9,196 nt of DNA from DATADD01 sp036258675. Lineage in GTDB: Bacteria; Actinomycetota; CADDZG01; WHSQ01. The notes under the pieces were generated by a model. That model did not search any database. It was given only the letters and a program-made list of their open reading frames with translations, and was not told where the DNA came from. The number at the start of each line of letters is the position of its first letter. Position 1 is the stretch's first letter. Made by a program: the position numbers and the translations under genes. Of this stretch, positions 5,491 through 9,196 are shown in pieces. Location of the stretch: NCBI GenBank assembly GCA_036258675.1, contig DATADD010000075.1:1-9196 (forward strand), in the 5' to 3' direction.

Positions 5491-7311
5491 ATGTCCCGAC
5501 GGCATGGGCGTGTGCGGCTGTGCGCGCTCGCAGTGGGATCTGCTTTGGTGGGGGCTCTGTCGCTGGCGCCGACGGCCACGGGCGCGCCGAGCGCGGCCCA
5601 GGGACCCGAACCCTGTCCCGCGCCGATGCCCGTGGACGAGCTGCGCGCGCGGCTCTCCGGGGCCTCTGGGTCCGTGGTCGGCACGGGATACACCGTCGCC
5701 CGCGGAACCCAACCGGGCGCCTTCGACGCCGAGTTCCTCGGCGTGCTCGACAACGGCATCCTGCCGGGGCGAGACCTCGTCATCGCGGAGCTTCGCAGCG
5801 CCGCGCTCGACTCCGCCCGGGGCGTATGGGCCGGGATGTCGGGGTCGCCCGTGTACCTCGACGGCAAGCTCGTGGGCGCGGTCGCCTACAGCCTCTCCTT
5901 CGGGCCCTCCAGGATCGCGGGGATCACGCCCGCCGAGTACATGATGAGGCTCCTCGACCGGCCGGATCCCGCGGCGACCACGGCGGGCCGGATGCAGCCG
6001 GCGAAGGTGCACATCTCGAGCGCGATGCGCGCGCGCATAGCGAGCGCCACCGGCGTCTCGGCCGACGAGGTCGGCGACGGGTTGGTGCGGCTGCGGGTGC
6101 CGGTGAGCGTCAGCGGCTTGGCCGTCGGCGGAACGCGCGCGCTGCGTCACCTGTTCCGGCGGGAGGGCGTCCGGGCGATCCCGTTCAACGGGTCGTCGGT
6201 GTCGCCTTCGTCCACGGGATCCGGCGCGTCGCTCGAGCCGGGCGGCAACTTCGCCGCCGCGCTCTCATACGGCGACGTCACCATCGCGGGCGTCGGAACG
6301 ACGACGGCGGTCTGCGGCGACAAGGCGATCGCGTTCGGCCACCCCTTCTTCTTCGGCGGCGAGACACTCATGGGAGCGAACGAGGCAACCGCCATCACCG
6401 TGGTCGACGATCCCACCTTCGGCCCCTACAAGCTCGCCAACGTCGGGGCGATCGTGGGCCGCGTCGACCAGGACCGGCTCGCGGGCATCCGAGCGCAGCT
6501 CGATGCCAACGTCTCCTCGATCCCGGTGCACACCACGGTCGCATCGGAGGAGACCGGCCAGGTCGACGAAAGCGAGACGCGCATCGTGTGGGACGAGGAC
6601 GTGACTCACCTGTCGCTCGACCACCTCTTCTACTCGATCCTCGTCGCGACCGACGAGTTCGACGAGGGCAGCTCGAGGATGAGGTGGACGATCTCGGGCA
6701 CGACCGAGTCGGGCAACGCGTGGGAGCTGAACCGATGGAACCGGTACACGTCGCGCTACGGGCTGCCGTGGGACACGATCGAGGAGTACCACTGGCAGAT
6801 GCACCGCATCGACGCCAACCGGTTCGAGCCCGTCGAGTACACGGGGATCGACGCAGACATCAGCGTGACCGAGCAGGTGCGGAAGCTCACGATCGTCGGG
6901 GTGCGGGCCGCGGTGGGCGACGGGCGCTTCCGGGACGTCCGCAGGGTGCGCGTGCGCCCGGGCCAGAGGATCCGCCTGCGCGTGACCCTGGAGCCCTACG
7001 ACGGCACCTCCGACCTCGTGAGGACGCTGAGCGTGAGGGTGCCGCGCGCGGCCCGGCGCGGCGGCGAGCTCGTCGTGTCGGGGGGGACGCCGTGCTTCAC
7101 GCGGTGTTCGACCGCCCGGGGCGCGACGTCGTTCGCGGGCTTCATCGCGGCCGAGGAGCGGCAGCCCCACACCAGCGACCTGATCGCGCAGCTGCGGCTC
7201 GGGCGCGGCGCGGGCCCGGACGCGTCGGGAAAGGTTGCCCTCCGCCAGGCCATCGCGCGCAGCAAGACGATCGCGGTCGTCGTCCGCGGCGGCCGGGCGC
7301 GCACGAAGTAG
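5491..7311 (+). CDS. Secreted SpoIVB-like peptidase S55 domain protein
   Basis: A 606-residue protein with a Sec signal peptide (basic start, hydrophobic 8-30, likely cleavage near Ala32), so it acts outside the membrane. Residues 62-150 resemble the C-terminal half of the SpoIVB S55 domain: FDAEFLG at 78-84, then GVWAGMSGSPVYLDGKLVGA at 111-130, with Ser117 in the position of the SpoIVB nucleophile. Residues 274-335 resemble the N-terminal half: AFGHPFF with His284, then TAITVV and KLANVGAIVG. The order is therefore the reverse of SpoIVB. The residue 15 before the serine, Asp in SpoIVB as I recall it, is Arg102, so protease activity is uncertain. Residues 450-530 look like a beta-rich C-terminal domain. 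Target unknown; no sporulation genes are nearby. Two hairpins follow the stop. Confidence 0.85.
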   Translation: MSRRHGRVRLCALAVGSALVGALSLAPTATGAPSAAQGPEPCPAPMPVDELRARLSGASGSVVGTGYTVARGTQPGAFDAEFLGVLDNGILPGRDLVIAELRSAALDSARGVWAGMSGSPVYLDGKLVGAVAYSLSFGPSRIAGITPAEYMMRLLDRPDPAATTAGRMQPAKVHISSAMRARIASATGVSADEVGDGLVRLRVPVSVSGLAVGGTRALRHLFRREGVRAIPFNGSSVSPSSTGSGASLEPGGNFAAALSYGDVTIAGVGTTTAVCGDKAIAFGHPFFFGGETLMGANEATAITVVDDPTFGPYKLANVGAIVGRVDQDRLAGIRAQLDANVSSIPVHTTVASEETGQVDESETRIVWDEDVTHLSLDHLFYSILVATDEFDEGSSRMRWTISGTTESGNAWELNRWNRYTSRYGLPWDTIEEYHWQMHRIDANRFEPVEYTGIDADISVTEQVRKLTIVGVRAAVGDGRFRDVRRVRVRPGQRIRLRVTLEPYDGTSDLVRTLSVRVPRAARRGGELVVSGGTPCFTRCSTARGATSFAGFIAAEERQPHTSDLIAQLRLGRGAGPDASGKVALRQAIARSKTIAVVVRGGRARTK

Positions 7312-7314
7312 ACG

Positions 7315-7340
7315 CGTAGGCCTCCCGCGGGGGGCCTACG
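7315..7340 (+). terminator. First of two tandem terminator-like hairpins after the S55 gene
   Basis: CGTAGGCC (7315-7322) pairs perfectly with GGCCTACG (7333-7340). The stem can extend inward by a T-G wobble and two C-G pairs, leaving a 4-base loop. It starts three bases after the stop codon. There is no U-run, as is common in high-GC actinobacteria. Confidence 0.65.
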
Positions 7341-7342
7341 GT

Positions 7343-7360
7343 CTGCCCCTTGTGGGGCAG
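7343..7360 (+). terminator. Second tandem terminator-like hairpin after the S55 gene
   Basis: CTGCCCC (7343-7349) and GGGGCAG (7354-7360) form a 7-bp stem with a TTGT loop, two bases after the first hairpin. Together they probably separate the S55 transcript from the gene starting at 7400. Confidence 0.55.
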
Positions 7361-7399
7361 GTCACTGCGGCCGCGGGCGGACCCCGCCACGCTGTCGCG

Positions 7400-8884
7400 A
7401 TGAGATGGGCGGCGGTGGCGCTCGCGTCCTGGCTCCCCGGGGTCCTCGGGCTCCTCGGGCCCACGGAGGCGAGGGCAGGGATCGGCGTCCCGCTGATCCC
7501 TCCCGTGGACGGGCCCATCGTGCGCCGCTTCGAGGCGCCGGCGACCGCGTACGGCCCCGGGCATCGGGGCATCGACTACGACGTCCCGGCCGGCGCACCG
7601 GTGCGCGCCGCGGCCGCGGGCACGGTGGCGTTCGCGGGACGGGTGGGGCCCACGACCGCGGTGACGGTGGATCACGGCGGGGGCCTCGTGACGACCTACA
7701 CGTCGCTCGGCGAGGTCGTCGTCGCCCGGGGCGACCTCGTCGACGAGGGCCACTGGCTGGGGACGGCCGCCGCGAGCCACCCCGGTGGCGCGCCCGGGCT
7801 CCACTTCGGCGCCCGCCTCGACGGGGTCTACGTCGACCCGCTCGACCTCCTGGGCGCGCTCGACGCAACGCGCGCGCTGCACCTCGTCCCCGTGGTCCCC
7901 CCGGGGGCGGAGCCGGGCGCGTGCCGGCCCCCCGGGCGCGTCGGGGCGTCACCGCCGGCCCCCAACGACAACGTGGCCGTCGCGGTCGGCGGCATCTCGA
8001 CGAGCACGTCGGGCGGCGCCGTCCGGCGGCTCGGGGTCGAAGACCTCGCCGAGGACCTCGGCTACCCCGCGGAGCGGGTCCACCTCTTCTCCTACCGGGG
8101 TCCCCAGGGGCCGGCGCTCCACCGGCCCTACGACCGCACGGACACGTTCGGTGACATCCTGTCGGCGGCGCGCGCTCTCCGTGCGCTGCTCGTGAGGGTC
8201 GCCCGCCGCCACCCCGGGGCGGACGTCGATCTCGTGGCCCATTCGCAGGGAGGTGTCGTGGTGCGGGTGCTGCTCGAGATCCTGGCGCGCTCCTGGAACC
8301 CGCGCCTGCCGCGGGTGGAGCACGTCGTGACGCTCGCATCCCCCCACCTCGGCACGCCCCTGGCCGCCCTCCCCGAAGCCCTCGCGGCGGGCCCCGTGGG
8401 CGCGCTCGCCGTCGAGACGCTCGCGATGCTGGCGCGCCGGGGCTGGCTTCCGCTGCCGCCGCCCGACGCGGCCGCGGTCGGGCAGCTGCGACCCGGGTCG
8501 TCGCTGGTGACCGCGCTCGCGCGCGAGGACGTGCTCTACGGGACGCGCGTCCTGTCGCTCGCGATGCCGCACGACGTCGTCGTGACCGCGACCCGTTCGC
8601 GACTGCCCCACGAGACCAACCGCATCCTCGCCCCGAAGGCGATCTTCGGCCACAGCTCCATCCTCGGCTCCGCCGAGGCGATCGCCGTCGCGCACGGGTT
8701 CCTGCGGGACGCGCCGCCCGCCTGCCCCGGCGCGTGGGAGGGGTGGGGGCGGGTGCTGGGGTCGGTTGCGGACGGGAGCCACGCGGCGTTGGCGTGGGCC
8801 GTGCGAGCGCTGCAGAGGGTCGCGTTCCCCGCTCTGCTGCCGGGCGGCGCGGCGCTGCGGGTCGCGGGCGGGGCGGCGTCGTAG
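7400..8884 (+). CDS. Secreted fusion: LytM/M23-like domain plus lipase-type alpha/beta hydrolase
   Basis: A 494-residue protein. A hydrophobic signal peptide ends at Ala-Arg-Ala (24-26). Residues 35-150 form a LytM/M23 domain: GHRGIDYDVPAGAPV at 54-68 keeps zinc ligands His55 and Asp59, and His135 in GLHFGARLDG is the third. The motif normally HLH reads GLH (Gly133), and the usual YAHL reads YTSL (Ser102), so both other active-site histidines of peptidases such as LytM are missing. After a Pro-rich linker (164-190), residues 191-440 form an alpha/beta hydrolase. The nucleophile is Ser282 in VAHSQGG, followed by TLASPHLGTPLA (311-322). Probable Asp392 (AMPHDVV) and His418 (FGHSS) complete the triad. 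The first half may bind peptidoglycan while the second cleaves an ester; the substrate is unknown. ATG 7400 has no Shine-Dalgarno sequence. A weak CACGCT ends six bases before it. Confidence 0.88.
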   Translation: MRWAAVALASWLPGVLGLLGPTEARAGIGVPLIPPVDGPIVRRFEAPATAYGPGHRGIDYDVPAGAPVRAAAAGTVAFAGRVGPTTAVTVDHGGGLVTTYTSLGEVVVARGDLVDEGHWLGTAAASHPGGAPGLHFGARLDGVYVDPLDLLGALDATRALHLVPVVPPGAEPGACRPPGRVGASPPAPNDNVAVAVGGISTSTSGGAVRRLGVEDLAEDLGYPAERVHLFSYRGPQGPALHRPYDRTDTFGDILSAARALRALLVRVARRHPGADVDLVAHSQGGVVVRVLLEILARSWNPRLPRVEHVVTLASPHLGTPLAALPEALAAGPVGALAVETLAMLARRGWLPLPPPDAAAVGQLRPGSSLVTALAREDVLYGTRVLSLAMPHDVVVTATRSRLPHETNRILAPKAIFGHSSILGSAEAIAVAHGFLRDAPPACPGAWEGWGRVLGSVADGSHAALAWAVRALQRVAFPALLPGGAALRVAGGAAS

Positions 8885-8906
8885 GGGACGGGGGCGTGGA
8901 GATGGT

Positions 8907-8953
8907 CGAGCCCCCTCCGTCGGGGGGGATGGGCAATGAACGGAGGGGGCTCG
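8907..8953 (+). terminator. Long GC hairpin terminator after the LytM-lipase gene
   Basis: CGAGCCCCCTCCGT (8907-8920) and ACGGAGGGGGCTCG (8940-8953) are perfect 14-bp arms around a 19-base loop, 22 bases after the stop. No T-run follows. The five C's of the left arm could instead pair with the G-run at 8922-8928 in the loop, giving an alternative shorter hairpin. Confidence 0.75.
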
Positions 8954-8955
8954 TA

Positions 8956-8973
8956 CGAGACTTTGTGGTCTCG
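8956..8973. repeat. Small inverted repeat next to the terminator
   Basis: CGAGAC (8956-8961) and GTCTCG (8968-8973) are perfect 6-bp arms with a 6-base loop, three bases after the long hairpin. It may add to termination or be part of the control region of the next gene. Confidence 0.35.
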
Positions 8974-8979
8974 CAGACA

Positions 8980-8997
8980 TTGTGAACCGTTTCACAA
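8980..8997. promoter_or_regulatory. CRP/FNR-type operator palindrome TGTGA-N6-TCACA
   Basis: TTGTGAACCGTTTCACAA has perfect 7-bp arms around four central bases and contains exact TGTGA and TCACA half-sites six bases apart, the classic CRP spacing also used by mycobacterial Crp. Its centre is about 106 bases before the start of the last gene, the only gene it could serve in this direction. That is farther than usual for activation. Confidence 0.55.
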
Positions 8998-9008
8998 GGT
9001 TTCTCAAG
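8989..9008 (+). repeat. Tandem 10-base direct repeat overlapping the palindrome
   Basis: GTTTCACAAG (8989-8998) is followed at once by GTTTCTCAAG (8999-9008), nine of ten bases identical. The first copy contains the right arm of the CRP-like palindrome. A third, weaker echo (GTTCAAG) lies at 9017-9023. Confidence 0.45.
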
Positions 9009-9038
9009 CGAGCAGCGTTCAAGATCACACGGTTGTTC

Positions 9039-9055
9039 TTGTTCGCGGGGAACAA
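9039..9055. repeat. Inverted repeat upstream of the last gene
   Basis: TTGTTC (9039-9044) and GAACAA (9050-9055) are perfect 6-bp arms around GCGGG. With a bulge the structure extends to outer CGGT/ACCG. It lies 40-56 bases before the start codon, so it is a possible second regulator site. Confidence 0.35.
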
Positions 9056-9081
9056 ACCGGTGCCGGAAGAGCCTGGCCCCC

Positions 9082-9087
9082 TAGGAT
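9082..9087 (+). promoter_or_regulatory. -10 box TAGGAT of a leaderless promoter for the last gene
   Basis: TAGGAT fits TANNNT, followed by seven bases and then ATG 9095. No Shine-Dalgarno sequence can fit between them. This is the third clear case of this arrangement in the window. Confidence 0.6.
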
Positions 9088-9094
9088 GCCGTCG

Positions 9095-9196
9095 ATGGCG
9101 CTGAACAGGCTTCCCTTCGACGCTCCCGGCGCCGAGGGGGAGTTCTCACGGATCGAGGTGCGACGCTCGGCGCGCCGGAAGAAGACGATCTCGGCC
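9095..9196 (+). CDS. Probable YgjP/M48-type metallopeptidase, N-terminal fragment
   Basis: Only the first 34 residues are in the window. The segment IEVRRSARRKKTISA (residues 20-34) resembles the start of actinobacterial YgjP-like (DUF45, M48-clan) proteins, which usually begin with a strand such as VEVRRSxRRRRTVSA. The HExxH-type zinc motif that would prove this lies beyond the window. The ATG is supported by the TAGGAT box seven bases upstream and by frame continuity to the end. The call rests on a short match from memory. Confidence 0.5.
   Translation, partial: MALNRLPFDAPGAEGEFSRIEVRRSARRKKTISA

Noticed and set aside
5371..6150. Upstream extension of isocitrate dehydrogenase
   Set aside because: The dehydrogenase fold begins at MPTVTLIPGDGIG. 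The extension is antisense to the S55 gene and low in complexity.
5406..7319. A 637-codon plus-strand frame overlapping the S55 gene
   Set aside because: It is the Arg/Gly/Pro-rich shadow frame typical of high-GC DNA. The frame 5491-7311 has a signal peptide, clear motifs and a Shine-Dalgarno sequence.
7235..7399. Upstream extension of the LytM-lipase gene
   Set aside because: It would run through the end of the S55 gene and both hairpins, and would bury the clear signal peptide that begins at 7400.
8989..9023. Start of a CRISPR array
   Set aside because: The repeats are 10 bases, directly adjacent with no spacers, and only two clear copies exist.

Overview
The window is very GC-rich and densely packed. 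Its codons almost all end in G or C, which creates long open frames on the opposite strands. The gene content, together with short -10 hexamers of the form TANNNT lying 7-8 bases before GTG/ATG starts (leaderless mRNAs), fits an actinobacterium (Actinomycetota), probably not a well-studied lineage. This is inference from sequence style, not a database match.

Left part (1-3067, minus strand): a four-gene operon read right to left: moaA (GTP 3',8-cyclase), moaE (large subunit of molybdopterin synthase), a PIG3/zeta-crystallin-type quinone oxidoreductase, and a short-chain dehydrogenase/reductase cut by the window edge. The genes overlap by 4 bases (ATGA, then CTGA) or are 3 bases apart, so translation is probably coupled. 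MoaA and MoaE are both steps of molybdenum cofactor synthesis; the two oxidoreductases have no obvious link to that pathway. moaC and moaD are not in the window.

Middle (3104-5370): a plus-strand UDP-sulfoquinovose synthase gene (SQD1/SqdB family) stands alone, diverging from moaA and converging on a minus-strand NAD-type isocitrate dehydrogenase gene. Both look leaderless. The 120-base divergent region 5371-5490 holds the leaderless isocitrate dehydrogenase promoter on one strand. On the other it holds a candidate promoter with an overlapping palindrome, a strong leader hairpin and a good Shine-Dalgarno sequence.

Right part (5491-9196, plus strand): three genes with envelope or proteolysis themes. 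The first is a secreted SpoIVB-like (peptidase S55) protein whose two conserved motif blocks appear in swapped order relative to SpoIVB. It is followed by two tandem GC hairpins. The second is a secreted fusion of a LytM/M23-like domain (zinc ligands kept, two other histidines missing) with a lipase-type alpha/beta hydrolase, ended by a 14-bp hairpin. The third is the N-terminus of a probable YgjP/M48-type metallopeptidase, apparently leaderless. Its upstream region carries a perfect TGTGA-N6-TCACA palindrome, the site type used by CRP/FNR regulators.

The best candidates for new biology are the permuted S55 protein, the LytM-lipase fusion and the isolated sulfoquinovose synthase. No CRISPR array, tRNA, rRNA, transposon or phage feature was seen.
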